Part shown: positions 19,812 to 29,438 of the stretch, one piece after another | How the letters are laid out: every line of letters begins with the position of its first letter | Numbering within the stretch: position 1 is the stretch's first letter | DNA from: Ruficoccus sp. ZRK36 | GTDB taxonomy: Bacteria > Verrucomicrobiota > Verrucomicrobiia > Opitutales > Cerasicoccaceae | Reading direction: 5' to 3' | Assembly (NCBI RefSeq): GCF_019603315.1 | Contig: NZ_CP080649.1 | Location: forward strand, 62,001 to 126,000 | DNA length: 64,000 bases | Notes under the pieces: generated by a model | Told to the model about the DNA's origin: nothing | The model's input: only the letters and a program-made list of their open reading frames with translations | Databases searched by the model: none | Translations under genes and position numbers: made by a program

Positions 19812-20867
19812 ATGCTGAGAATCCTGCCGGTCCTCCTCCTACTCTCACTGATGCCGAGCTCTTTCCTGCGGGGCCAGGATTCAGCCCCCAACGCCGATGA
19901 AATAAAGGAAGCGCAATCCTCGACCCCGGTTCAACCCAGTCCTCAGGCCGCTAACCTCAGCTATACCGACGGGCTGATTTTGGGCGTCGTCGAGGGTGTC
20001 ACGGAATATTTACCTATTTCTTCCACCGGTCACCTGATTCTGACCAACCGCCTGCTCGGTCTCGATGCTCCGACGCCGTTGCTCGACAAAGAGGGCAACC
20101 TCATCCCCGGCAAGGAAATCGACCCGCTGACCGACCAGCCCCGACCCTTTACGCTCGAAGAAGCCGCCAACGCCTACGCCATCATCATTCAGGGCGGGGC
20201 CATCATTGCTGTCGCCCTCATCTACTGGAAACGCCTTTGGGGCATCGTGATGGGGATTTTCGGGAAAAACAAAAACGGCCTCCTGCTGCTGCGTAATCTG
20301 ATGGCAGGCTTCCTGCCAGCCGCCATCCTCGGCCTGCTTCTGGACGATTTCATCGAAAGCGTGCTCTTTGGAGTCTGGCCCGTCGTCATCGCACTGGTCG
20401 CAGGTGCCTTTCTCATGCTCGTAGTCGAACGCTGGCGTAAGGCCCGGCATGGCCCCGATGCGCCCGACTCAGGCCCCGACCTGCACGATCTCTCCATCAA
20501 GCAATGCCTGCTGGTGGGCCTGCTCCAGTGCGTGGCGATGTGGCCGGGCACGAGCCGCTCGATGATGACCATCGTCGGCGGCTACGTGGTAGGCCTGTCC
20601 CCGGCACGGGCCGCGGAGTTCAGCTTCCTGCTCGGGCTGGTCACGCTCTCGGCCGCTGCCGGATACAAGTCGCTCAGCCTCGGCCCGCAGATGCTCGCCG
20701 CCCTGGATCTGGGTCCGGTCATTTTTGGGATCGTTGTCGCCACGATCAGCGCCGCACTGGCCGTCAAGTGGCTGGTCTCCTACCTGACGCGCCACGGGCT
20801 CGGGCTCTTCGCCTGGTACCGCCTTGTGCTGGCTGCCGCCGTCGCCGCCCTTGTTCTTTGGGGGTAG
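19812..20867 (+). CDS. uppP: Undecaprenyl-diphosphatase with N-terminal extension
   Basis: Recycles undecaprenyl pyrophosphate to the monophosphate carrier for cell-wall synthesis in the inner membrane. Both BacA signatures are present: EGVTEYLPISSTGHLIL and PGTSRSMMTIVGGYVVGLS, with the catalytic Glu, Ser, His and Arg residues. At 351 residues it is about 80 longer than the common form. The excess is a signal-like N-terminus with a Ser/Pro-rich stretch (1-50) and a hydrophilic insert of about 35 residues (about 85-118) after the first motif. It is divergent from trpD. Confidence 0.93.
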   Translation: MLRILPVLLLLSLMPSSFLRGQDSAPNADEIKEAQSSTPVQPSPQAANLSYTDGLILGVVEGVTEYLPISSTGHLILTNRLLGLDAPTPLLDKEGNLIPGKEIDPLTDQPRPFTLEEAANAYAIIIQGGAIIAVALIYWKRLWGIVMGIFGKNKNGLLLLRNLMAGFLPAAILGLLLDDFIESVLFGVWPVVIALVAGAFLMLVVERWRKARHGPDAPDSGPDLHDLSIKQCLLVGLLQCVAMWPGTSRSMMTIVGGYVVGLSPARAAEFSFLLGLVTLSAAAGYKSLSLGPQMLAALDLGPVIFGIVVATISAALAVKWLVSYLTRHGLGLFAWYRLVLAAAVAALVLWG

Positions 20868-20918
20868 AGCTGCGAGGCTCAGGCGTCAGAAACAGAGACG
20901 AGACACGACTCGGTCTGC

Positions 20919-22373
20919 TTAGTCTGGATTCGCAGGGCTGTTAACCTCGTAGATCCAGTTGGGATCGTTGAGGTAGAGCCGCCCAAAGCTGGGCGAGGAG
21001 CCATTCTGAAGCCGGAAGAGTGAGTCGAGCAACAGGGGCGGGACCATTGGCTCATCAAGTTCGAAGCGCATGTAGTTCCAGCCTTTCCATACGATCGGCT
21101 CACCGGGGCAGGCGATCTTGCGGCCCGTGCTATCCATCAGAACGATGGACGGTGTCAGACCCGAGCCGTCGCCGTAGACCCACATGCCGAGGGCAACGGG
21201 CTGGGCCTCGATAATCCGGAAAGCATCCGTAAGTGGGTTAATCGCAACGGCGCCCCCACCCTGCTTAAACTGATACAGCAGCTCCATCCCGCCATCGCTG
21301 ACATTCGGCAGCCCATCGGTAGGAGCCCCACCGGTGGCGGAGAGTTCCGCTCCTGCCGCAGCGGTGACCTGAAATTGCTCGACTGGCTCACCCGGAGCCG
21401 AAGACCGAAAATCCGCCGCCGACAGAAACTGCGTGATCGGGGACTCCGCCAAAACGATGCGGCGCGAGTCCAAGCCCTCCCCCATCGTATCGAGAAGGAC
21501 GACCTGCATGGCATACGGGATCGGTTCGTCACTGGCCAGCGGGATCTGGAAGTCCATCGTGCGCTGGCCACGGCCCATGGCTACGTCAAACTTGAGAGGA
21601 TCCATCCCGGCATCGATCAAACGCAGCTCAGCCTTGGCGCGGAAAGCCTCACCCGAGGGATTGAGAAAACTGAGCACGAGCGAGCCACCCACATCCGGTG
21701 AAAGAGAGATACCAATCGGATTTGTCGCCTGCACCATGATACGCTGCTCGATACCGTTGGCACCAATCAGGACCGGGAACGGCTCAGACTGGCGCCCCAT
21801 GTCGAGCTCGCGCTGGACGATGTAGCTCTGCCCTGGCCGCAATGCCTGCATCTTTGTACCGTCTTCGAGAGAGAGCAGAAAGGGCTCATCGAGCACATTG
21901 GTAAAGGTGACGGAAAGCGGCACCGCGGTAGGTCCCTTAACCTGAATGGCAGGAGGCACACGCGTGGCCGTCACGGCCATACGCAGCAAACCATTGGGAG
22001 CATCGGGAACGATGAAGACAGGCGCGTTACGCAAGGTAACGATCACGACGTTATTAAAAGACTCGGCTGTCGCGAAGCTGTTTCCTGCGGTATCATAGAG
22101 CGTAAAGTAGCCGCGGCTGGCCGGAATCTGTACGGTGGCATCGGCACCGTCGGTCCAACCAACGACGAGGACATCCTCCCCTTTTTCAAACAAAAGCACA
22201 TGGTCAGCCTCCTGTCCCACCGCCAGACGCTTGTTAAATTTGAAGCCGGGCAAAAACTTATTAATGGCCTGGGCAACCTGAATCTCCGGGCTTTCCGCAG
22301 AACCAGCCATCTGCGCATGGGCCGGAAGCAGCGCCAACAAGAACAAGGGGAAAAGATAAAAGAGCTTAGGCAT
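20919..22373 (-). CDS. Secreted beta-rich protein, unknown function
   Basis: 484 residues with a clear signal peptide (about 1-20, ending PAHA|Q). No catalytic motif was recognised. The segment near 55-125 (HVLLFEKGEDVLVVGWTDG, then TLYDTAGN and VFIVP) resembles a small beta domain that ends many glycosidases in this phylum. The centre looks like immunoglobulin-type sandwiches, and residues about 375-470 like a jelly-roll (MRFELDEPMVPP, then a closing strand). It may bind carbohydrate or stabilise an extracellular partner. This is inferred from composition only. It is convergent with uppP. Confidence 0.8.
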   Translation of the reverse strand: MPKLFYLFPLFLLALLPAHAQMAGSAESPEIQVAQAINKFLPGFKFNKRLAVGQEADHVLLFEKGEDVLVVGWTDGADATVQIPASRGYFTLYDTAGNSFATAESFNNVVIVTLRNAPVFIVPDAPNGLLRMAVTATRVPPAIQVKGPTAVPLSVTFTNVLDEPFLLSLEDGTKMQALRPGQSYIVQRELDMGRQSEPFPVLIGANGIEQRIMVQATNPIGISLSPDVGGSLVLSFLNPSGEAFRAKAELRLIDAGMDPLKFDVAMGRGQRTMDFQIPLASDEPIPYAMQVVLLDTMGEGLDSRRIVLAESPITQFLSAADFRSSAPGEPVEQFQVTAAAGAELSATGGAPTDGLPNVSDGGMELLYQFKQGGGAVAINPLTDAFRIIEAQPVALGMWVYGDGSGLTPSIVLMDSTGRKIACPGEPIVWKGWNYMRFELDEPMVPPLLLDSLFRLQNGSSPSFGRLYLNDPNWIYEVNSPANPD

Positions 22374-22459
22374 TTGTAGAGAATATCAGAAAGGCACGTT
22401 TCTTTGCGGGTTAAACAAGTGAAACAGTCCGTTTTAGTCTAAAGCAATCCGGTCAGTGT

Positions 22460-22531
22460 GGAGGAGTTGGCAGCGTTTGTCCAGCCACGGTCCAGCCTTG
22501 TGTGTGAGCACACCCTTATCGTGGTCACTCC
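22460..22531 (+). other. Possible structured element before a phasin-like gene
   Basis: Nested inverted repeats in a 298-base non-coding gap: outer GGAG with CTCC, middle CCACG (22485) with CGTGG (22520), inner GTGTG with CACAC around TGAG. No known RNA family was recognised; signal recognition particle and 6S consensus motifs were looked for and not seen. It may be a leader structure or a chance fold. Confidence 0.2.
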
Positions 22532-22671
22532 GATTGTCTTACCTACGGCAATCCTCTGTGTCTCTACTGCGAGAAGAACTAAAAAACCTGCTGCTGAGAT
22601 TTGCGCCAATCCTCGCGGTGGTGTAAATAGCGTTGTCTTACCACCGCAAATCCGCACACAATAGCTTTGCC

Positions 22672-22974
22672 ATGATCGATCTTATCAAAAAAGGAATGCT
22701 CGCAACCGTCGGCGCTGCCGTCGTCACCAAGGAACAGGCCGAAGGCCTCTTGAATGAGTTCGTCGACAAGGGCAAAATCACCGCGGGCGAAGCCCAGGAG
22801 ATGGCCAGCAAAATCGCGGACTCGGGCAAGAAGGAATTCGAAAAGGCCAAAAAAGAAGTCAACAGCCGCATCGATGAAATGCTTCAGGGCGGCGTCCTGG
22901 TGACCCGTGCCGAGATTGAAGCGCTGGAGAAACGCGTCGCTGCGCTGGAAAAAGCGGCCAAGAAGGCTGACTAA
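22672..22974 (+). CDS. Phasin/PhaI-like small coiled-coil protein
   Basis: 100 residues. The start is set at the ATG giving MIDLIKKGMLATVGAAVVT, the usual beginning of this group. A short hydrophobic N-terminus is followed by KEQAEGLLNEFVDKGKITAGEAQEM and a lysine-rich helix, ending in the coiled coil IEALEKRVAALEKAAKK. This architecture is shared with polyhydroxyalkanoate granule regulators of the PhaF/PhaI type and with small proteins found next to UbiB-like kinases. Its gene ends 12 bases before the kinase gene, so they form an operon. A granule role is not proven. Confidence 0.8.
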   Translation: MIDLIKKGMLATVGAAVVTKEQAEGLLNEFVDKGKITAGEAQEMASKIADSGKKEFEKAKKEVNSRIDEMLQGGVLVTRAEIEALEKRVAALEKAAKKAD

Positions 22975-22986
22975 TTCTGCACGCAC

Positions 22987-24663
22987 GTGTCTCTCAATCC
23001 CCTTGATCTCTTCAGCAACGCCGTTCGGGCGAAAGAAATCGTCACTGTGCTGGTTCGGCACGGGTTTGGCGATCTGCTCGAACAGCTCGGCATGCCACGC
23101 GGCTGGATTAAGCGCCTCATCCCCGAGGACGCCCAGCACCTCAACCTGTGGCAGCGCATCCGCGTGGTGCTCGAAGACCTTGGCCCGACTTTTGTTAAAT
23201 TCGGACAGATTCTCAGCACCCGGCCGGACGTACTCCCCGAGCCCCTCATCGCCGAGCTCAAGCTCCTGCGTTCGAAGGTCAAGGCTGTGCCGTTCGAGCA
23301 GATCCGCCCCATCCTGCTGACTGAGCTCAAGGAGCCGATTGAGACGCATTTCTCGTCCTTTGACGAGGAGCCCGTCGCCTGTGGTTCGATTGGCCAGGTC
23401 TACCGCGCGACCTTAAAGAACGGCGGCGACCCCGTCGCGGTCAAGGTCCAGCGCCCCAACCTGAAAAAGCCGATCAAGGCCGACATCGAGATCATTGGCT
23501 GGCTGGCCCGACTGCTGCACGAAAAAGTCGAGGAGCTGCGCCCCTACGACCTGCCGGACATCGTGTCGGAAACCGGTAAGGGCATGATGCAGGAGCTGGA
23601 CTTCACCATCGAGTGCCGCAACGCCCAGTTTTTCACCGCCCTGAACCCGGACGAGGAGCATGTCTTCGCCCCGCGCGTCTACGATGAGTACACCACTGAG
23701 AAGCTGAGTGTATGCGAGTGGGTGGTCGGTGTTTCACCCGGCGACCCGTCTATCACCCCCGAGGAGGGTAAGGAGCTCGCCCGTATCGGGGGGCAGAGCA
23801 TTTTTCAGCAGATCGTCATCAGCGGCTTTTTCCACGCCGATCCGCACGGTGGCAACATCCTCATCACCGAAGACCGGCGCATCTGCTTTATCGACTGGGG
23901 GCTGGCTGGCCAGCTCACCCGCCCGATGCGCTATTTCCTGGCCGACCTCTTCGCAGCCATCGCCTCCTCCGACCCGGAGAAGGTCGTGCGCGTGATCAAC
24001 GTCATGGCCGTGGGCAAGGACCGGCTCGATGAGACCAAGCTGGAGAAGGAAATCAGCTTCGTCCTGCGCAAGTACCAGAACAAATTCGGCAAGAGTGAGC
24101 CGGTCGGCGAGATCGTACTGGAGCTGCTCTACGTCTTCGGGGTCAACGGCGTGACGCTCGCCCGTGACTACTCCCTGCTGGCCAAGGCCATCGTCTCCAT
24201 CGAGGAATCCGGCCTGGATCTGGACCCGAACTTCGACATCCGCATCATCGCGCGCCCCTACCTCAAGAAGCTCGCCTACGAGCGGTGGAATCCCCTCAAC
24301 CTGCTCAAGCAAAACTGGTGGGGCCTGCAGGGGCACTTTGCCCGCCTGCGCGAACTCCCCGGCGAGATCCAGCGGTTCTTCCGCAAGCTCGAGGACGGCG
24401 ACATCTACATCAAGCTCAAGCACGAGGGCTTCGAGCCACTGCTGAACTCTTTCGACTCCGGCGTCAACCGGCTGTCCTTCTCGATGATCATCGCGGCCCT
24501 GCTCATCGGGTCCTCGTACATCATTTCGGGTACGATTCAGGCCGGCACCGTCTCAGGCCGCTACCTGATCCACATCGCCACGGTCGGCTTCATCGGCGCA
24601 GGCGTGCTTGGCGCATGGCTGCTCTTCGACATCATCCGCCACGGTCGCCACAAAAAGAAGTGA
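22987..24663 (+). CDS. UbiB/ABC1-family atypical kinase
   Basis: 558 residues with a GTG start. Members of this family are atypical kinase/ATPases that support lipid or quinone metabolism at membranes. The family motifs are KFGQILSTRPD, then ACGSIGQVYRA (the alanine-rich nucleotide loop), VAVKVQRPN with the lysine, the catalytic DPHGGNI, and FIDWGLAG at the metal site. Two transmembrane helices close the chain (about 500-552). It is co-transcribed with the small phasin-like protein. No ubi or men gene is adjacent, so the quinone link is family knowledge only. Confidence 0.9.
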   Translation: MSLNPLDLFSNAVRAKEIVTVLVRHGFGDLLEQLGMPRGWIKRLIPEDAQHLNLWQRIRVVLEDLGPTFVKFGQILSTRPDVLPEPLIAELKLLRSKVKAVPFEQIRPILLTELKEPIETHFSSFDEEPVACGSIGQVYRATLKNGGDPVAVKVQRPNLKKPIKADIEIIGWLARLLHEKVEELRPYDLPDIVSETGKGMMQELDFTIECRNAQFFTALNPDEEHVFAPRVYDEYTTEKLSVCEWVVGVSPGDPSITPEEGKELARIGGQSIFQQIVISGFFHADPHGGNILITEDRRICFIDWGLAGQLTRPMRYFLADLFAAIASSDPEKVVRVINVMAVGKDRLDETKLEKEISFVLRKYQNKFGKSEPVGEIVLELLYVFGVNGVTLARDYSLLAKAIVSIEESGLDLDPNFDIRIIARPYLKKLAYERWNPLNLLKQNWWGLQGHFARLRELPGEIQRFFRKLEDGDIYIKLKHEGFEPLLNSFDSGVNRLSFSMIIAALLIGSSYIISGTIQAGTVSGRYLIHIATVGFIGAGVLGAWLLFDIIRHGRHKKK

Positions 24664-24670
24664 CCAAGAC

Positions 24671-24727
24671 GCAGTCCTGGACCTGTGATCCTAAGGATCG
24701 CTCTGGCATTCTCAGGAGAAAATGCCA
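24671..24727 (+). repeat. Three-hairpin block after the ubiB-like gene
   Basis: Begins 7 bases after the stop codon. It holds a decayed first hairpin (CAGTCCTGG), a second with arms GTGATCC and GGATCGC, and a third with arms TGGCATTCTC and GAAAATGCCA. The order and spacing match the copy after argS at 54804-54868. Confidence 0.75.
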
Positions 24728-24763
24728 TGGGCAATTCGCAGCCAGCGTCTGGTTTATCCCCAA

Positions 24764-24833
24764 AGGGTAGCCCTCAGTTTCAATGCTGCGCATCGACAGA
24801 GCAGCCTGCGGGTCTGGGCTGCATAAGCCCAGA
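24764..24833 (-). repeat. Three-hairpin block after the dUTPase gene
   Basis: Three consecutive inverted repeats: AGGG with CCCT (24764-24774), ATGC with GCAT around TGC (24783-24793), and TCTGGGC with GCCCAGA (24813-24833). It lies 22 bases beyond the dUTPase stop, in the convergent gap that also holds the ubiB-side block. It shares architecture rather than sequence with the other blocks. Confidence 0.5.
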
Positions 24834-24855
24834 AGACAACCCGTACCGCGTCTAT

Positions 24856-25227
24856 CTAAATATGGCGCGAGTCTTCCTCGTCCTTTTTGACGTAGCCGCT
24901 GTCCTGCCGGTTGTGGTTGACCTTGTTTTTCTTGGCGTAGGCGTCGTAGACATCCTGCGCGCTCATCCCGAGCACTTGCGCGAGTGAGACCAGAAAGTGA
25001 AACAGGTCCACCACCTCGACGCGGGCGTTTTGCTCGTCGAACTTCTGGTACTTGGCCCACCACTTCCACGGGACCGAGTCGATCAGCTCAGCGGTTTCCT
25101 GCTGGAGGGCACGGGTGTAGTTGAGCACCCACTCGGCCTTGCCCTTCTCGTCGAGGGCGCCGGTATCCACGCCGATGCGCTTGTTAAGTTCATCCTGAAG
25201 CTGGAAAATTTCCTCGAGTTTGTCCAT
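24856..25227 (-). CDS. All-alpha dimeric dUTPase-like NTP pyrophosphatase
   Basis: 123 residues. The start at MDKLEEIFQLQDELN is chosen because the frame upstream has no family similarity. The metal-binding helices are visible: E44 and E47 in QQETAELIDSVPWKWW, and E71 and D74 in RVEVVDLFHF. The tryptophan-rich PWKWWAK is characteristic of dimeric dUTPases (dUTPase_2), which cleave dUTP to dUMP and keep uracil out of DNA. A MazG-like house-cleaning activity on other nucleotides is possible. It is convergent with the ubiB-like gene. Confidence 0.85.
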   Translation of the reverse strand: MDKLEEIFQLQDELNKRIGVDTGALDEKGKAEWVLNYTRALQQETAELIDSVPWKWWAKYQKFDEQNARVEVVDLFHFLVSLAQVLGMSAQDVYDAYAKKNKVNHNRQDSGYVKKDEEDSRHI

Positions 25228-25466
25228 GCCCCACCCATAGCGGTTGCGCCGGTCCCGGCAAGCGCATTTCCAGTTCCTGACCTGAGGGGCCCAAAAATTG
25301 GCTTGAGCTTGAGCCGGATTTATACAGCGTCGCAATACGAGGTAACAAAGCGTCCGGCCCGTTCCGGCGTTTCCGCAGCGGCAAAACAGTTTGCCCTCCC
25401 TCACGCCCGCCCCGGCGACGAGCAATTACCTGCCCGCCGGACTATTACACGAATCCAAGCATAACC

Positions 25467-26759
25467 ATGCCTTCATACGAAACCCCTTCGAAACGGGAAA
25501 TCCCCGCTGACGAAGCCAACTACCAACCCGGAAACAGCTCCAAAAACGAGCTCACAGACGAAGAAGCCGAGCAATCCGAAGAGCGTAAGGCCATCACCTG
25601 GAGCGACTTGGCCGAAGAGAAAGAAAAAGACGTCTTGGCCCCTCTGCTCGAATCCGGGCCCCGCGCTCCCTGCCAGATCACTGCGGACGGCTCAGCCCCG
25701 CAAAGTTCTGTGCGCCGCCTGACCGGCGCCCCCACCGAAGAAACTGCTCCCATCAACCTGCGTGGTCGCGTCAAAGCGCCCAAATCCCAGGAAAAGGAAG
25801 CCGATGGTGCCCAGCCGGGTGAAGTCGATCCCAGCAGCTTCGAAGAATCCCTCAGTGGCCATGCCGCTCAGGGTTACCCGGAGCAGGCTTCCAAGCCGGC
25901 CCGTGAACGCCGTCCCAAGCCCGAAGACAAAGAGCAGGATAGCGACGACACGCCGACTCCGGCCAAAGAACGTTTTTACGCCAAGGACGAGGAAAACGAG
26001 GACGACGACGTCCCCATGAACCTCGACAACAGCGCTGACGAAGACAACTCGGATGACTCCGACGAGTCAGCCGAGCAGAGTGGCGAAGCCAAGTCTGCCA
26101 CCGAAGCTGACGGAGAAGACCAGCCGCGCAAGCGCCGCCGTCGCCGCCGTCGCTCAGGCCGCAAAAACGATGGTGAGTCCTCCGAAGACGGAGACGACTC
26201 CTCTGAAGCCCGCGAACGCTCCGGTAACCGTGAGCGCAGCGAGCGCTCCGATCGCGGTGGTCGCGGCGAGGGCAACAATCGCGGTAACCGTGGCAACCGT
26301 AACCGTGGCGAGCGCGGTGAACGCGGTGGCCGTGGTGAACGTGGCGAGCGCAACAACCGCGGTGAACGTGGTCCGCGCCGGGACGGCCAGGGCAACCGCA
26401 ATGAGCGCCCTGCCCCCAAGCCCGAGCCCGCCAAGTCCGGTGGCCTCTTCGGCAAACTCAAGTCGGCTATCGGCTCTATTTTCGGTGCCTCTGAAGCTCC
26501 CGCCAAAAGCGAACCGAGCGAGAAAAAGTCCTCCGATGACCGCCCCCAGCAGCGCCGCGGCCGCGGTGGAAATCGCCGGGGTGGCCAGGGTGGCAACCGT
26601 GGTCAGGGCGGCAATCGCCGTCAGGGCGAAGGCAACCGCAACCGCCAGCCCCGTGGGGAAGGCGAAGGTAGCGGTAACGGCCAGCGCCGTCGTCGCCGCC
26701 GCTCCGGTGGTGGTAATCGCCGCCCCGAAGGCAGCGATAACAACCGCTCCAACGATTAA
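25467..26759 (+). CDS. Disordered acidic protein with RGG-type basic tail
   Basis: 430 residues of low complexity. Residues 1-220 are acidic and rich in Glu, Asp, Ser and Pro. A run of arginines lies near 225-232. From about 255 to 310 there are many short GNRGER/GERGGR-like repeats, and from about 357 to the end many Gly-Arg-Gln-Asn repeats. A single predicted amphipathic helix, GGLFGKLKSAIGSIFG (325-340), sits between the two basic blocks. The composition is that of RNA-binding, phase-separating proteins, or of a detached RNase E-like scaffold tail. No catalytic domain is present. It lies 14 bases upstream of murA. Confidence 0.8.
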   Translation: MPSYETPSKREIPADEANYQPGNSSKNELTDEEAEQSEERKAITWSDLAEEKEKDVLAPLLESGPRAPCQITADGSAPQSSVRRLTGAPTEETAPINLRGRVKAPKSQEKEADGAQPGEVDPSSFEESLSGHAAQGYPEQASKPARERRPKPEDKEQDSDDTPTPAKERFYAKDEENEDDDVPMNLDNSADEDNSDDSDESAEQSGEAKSATEADGEDQPRKRRRRRRRSGRKNDGESSEDGDDSSEARERSGNRERSERSDRGGRGEGNNRGNRGNRNRGERGERGGRGERGERNNRGERGPRRDGQGNRNERPAPKPEPAKSGGLFGKLKSAIGSIFGASEAPAKSEPSEKKSSDDRPQQRRGRGGNRRGGQGGNRGQGGNRRQGEGNRNRQPRGEGEGSGNGQRRRRRRSGGGNRRPEGSDNNRSND

Positions 26760-26773
26760 CCGGACGCGCCCGC

Positions 26774-28075
<1,302 letters not shown>

Positions 28076-28085
28076 CGGGTTGCAC

Positions 28086-28138
28086 CCGCTGGCATTGATG
28101 GGGCTCCGCCCCATCGCTCACTGCGTTCGCTGCCCCCT
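28086..28138 (+). repeat. Duplicated element after murA (matches one after efp)
   Basis: About 53 bases nearly identical to 50394-50447, differing at two C/T positions and in the length of the final C run. It contains a perfect inverted repeat, GATGGGGC and GCCCCATC around a 3-base loop (28097-28115), then a TCACTGCGTTCGC stretch. It starts 10 bases after the murA stop. Confidence 0.8.
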
Positions 28139-28235
28139 TAAACATGCTGATCCAGCCGGACCGAGGGTGCAGCCCACGGCTGCCGCGGTATCTAGAGGAG
28201 TGAAGCCCCAGAATAAACTTGGCGGGGGTGAAGAA

Positions 28236-29291
28236 ATGGGTGAATGTTTGTGCATGTCCGAACCGGAAAAAGGCACTGATTATCTCCAGCATGTTCTGGA
28301 GGCTCCGGAAACGGCGCAGGAGAAGGCCTTGCGGCCGCTTTCCTTCGCCGACTTCAACGGCCAGGGCAAGACCATCGAGCGCCTGGAGGTGATGGTCGGC
28401 GCGGCACGCAGCCGCGGTGAGGCACTCAACCACATCCTGCTGCACGGCCCGCCCGGACTCGGTAAGACCACCCTCGCGCTCATTCTGGGCAGCGAAATGG
28501 GCGCAAACGTGCGCCAGACTTCCGGCCCCGTTGTTGAAAAGCCGGGTGACCTCGCCGGCCTTTTGACTGGTATGGACGAGGGGGACATTCTTTTTATCGA
28601 CGAGATTCACCGCATCCCCAAGACGGTCGAGGAGTACCTGTACTCGGCGATGGAGGACTTCCGGATCGACATCATGATTGATCAGGGGCCGAACGCCCGC
28701 AGCGTCCGCCTGAACATCCCGCGCTTCACGCTGGTGGGCGCGACCACCCGCACCGGTCTACTGACCGCGCCGCTGCGCAGCCGCTTCACACTGCAGACAC
28801 GCCTCTCCTACTACCCGGCCGAGACGATGGAGAAAATCGTCAAGCGTACCTGCAAGCTGCTCGGCGTGGAGACTGACAAGGGCGGCATCTCCGAGGTTGC
28901 CCGCCGCGCCCGTGGCACCCCGCGTATCGCGAACAATTTAGTCAACTTTGTGCGAGACTACGCCCAGCAGCGTTCGGATGGCAAGATCACCAAAGCGGTG
29001 GCCGAAAAAGCACTTGAGCTGCTGGAGATCGACATGCACGGGCTCGACGAGATGGACAAGCGTATCCTGCGCCTGATGGCCGAGAACTACAAGGGCGGTC
29101 CCGTCGGACTAGGAACCATCGCCGTGGCGGTGGGCGAGGAAGAGCACACCCTGGAGGAAGTTCACGAGCCCTATCTCATTCAGGAGGGCTATCTGGCGCG
29201 CACCCCGCAGGGCCGCGTGCTGACTGCCAAGGCCTGGCGGACGATCGGTCTTGAGCACCTGCGCGAAGACAACCAGCAGAAGCTGCTGTAG
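28236..29291 (+). CDS. ruvB: Holliday junction branch-migration helicase RuvB
   Basis: AAA+ motor that moves Holliday junctions with RuvA. Walker A is GPPGLGKTT (71-79), Walker B FIDEIHR (120-126), and the sensor-1/arginine-finger region is GATTRTGLLTAPLRSRF. The winged-helix end carries GGPVGLGTIAVAVGEE and RTPQGRVLT. I chose ATG 28236 because a GGGGG-TGAAG stretch lies just upstream; an ATG at 28254 (MSEPEKG) is an equally plausible start. The frame continues open upstream into the repeat and murA, but that part is unrelated. 351 residues is usual. Confidence 0.96.
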   Translation: MGECLCMSEPEKGTDYLQHVLEAPETAQEKALRPLSFADFNGQGKTIERLEVMVGAARSRGEALNHILLHGPPGLGKTTLALILGSEMGANVRQTSGPVVEKPGDLAGLLTGMDEGDILFIDEIHRIPKTVEEYLYSAMEDFRIDIMIDQGPNARSVRLNIPRFTLVGATTRTGLLTAPLRSRFTLQTRLSYYPAETMEKIVKRTCKLLGVETDKGGISEVARRARGTPRIANNLVNFVRDYAQQRSDGKITKAVAEKALELLEIDMHGLDEMDKRILRLMAENYKGGPVGLGTIAVAVGEEEHTLEEVHEPYLIQEGYLARTPQGRVLTAKAWRTIGLEHLREDNQQKLL

Positions 29292-29438
29292 CTAGCACTT
29301 CGCATCCCTCTCTCCCTCGGGTGATCTGTGTGAACGGATACAGAAAGCGGCAGCTTGCTCAGCCTTGGCTGATCTGGTCAAATATCGACGTTGCTTATTT
29401 TGACCGGGGCACACAACGCTCCCCAGCTTATTTTCCCC

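Noticed and set aside
25228-25425. N-terminal extension of the dUTPase
   Set aside because: Cysteine- and arginine-rich text without homology and no ribosome site; the family starts at 25227.
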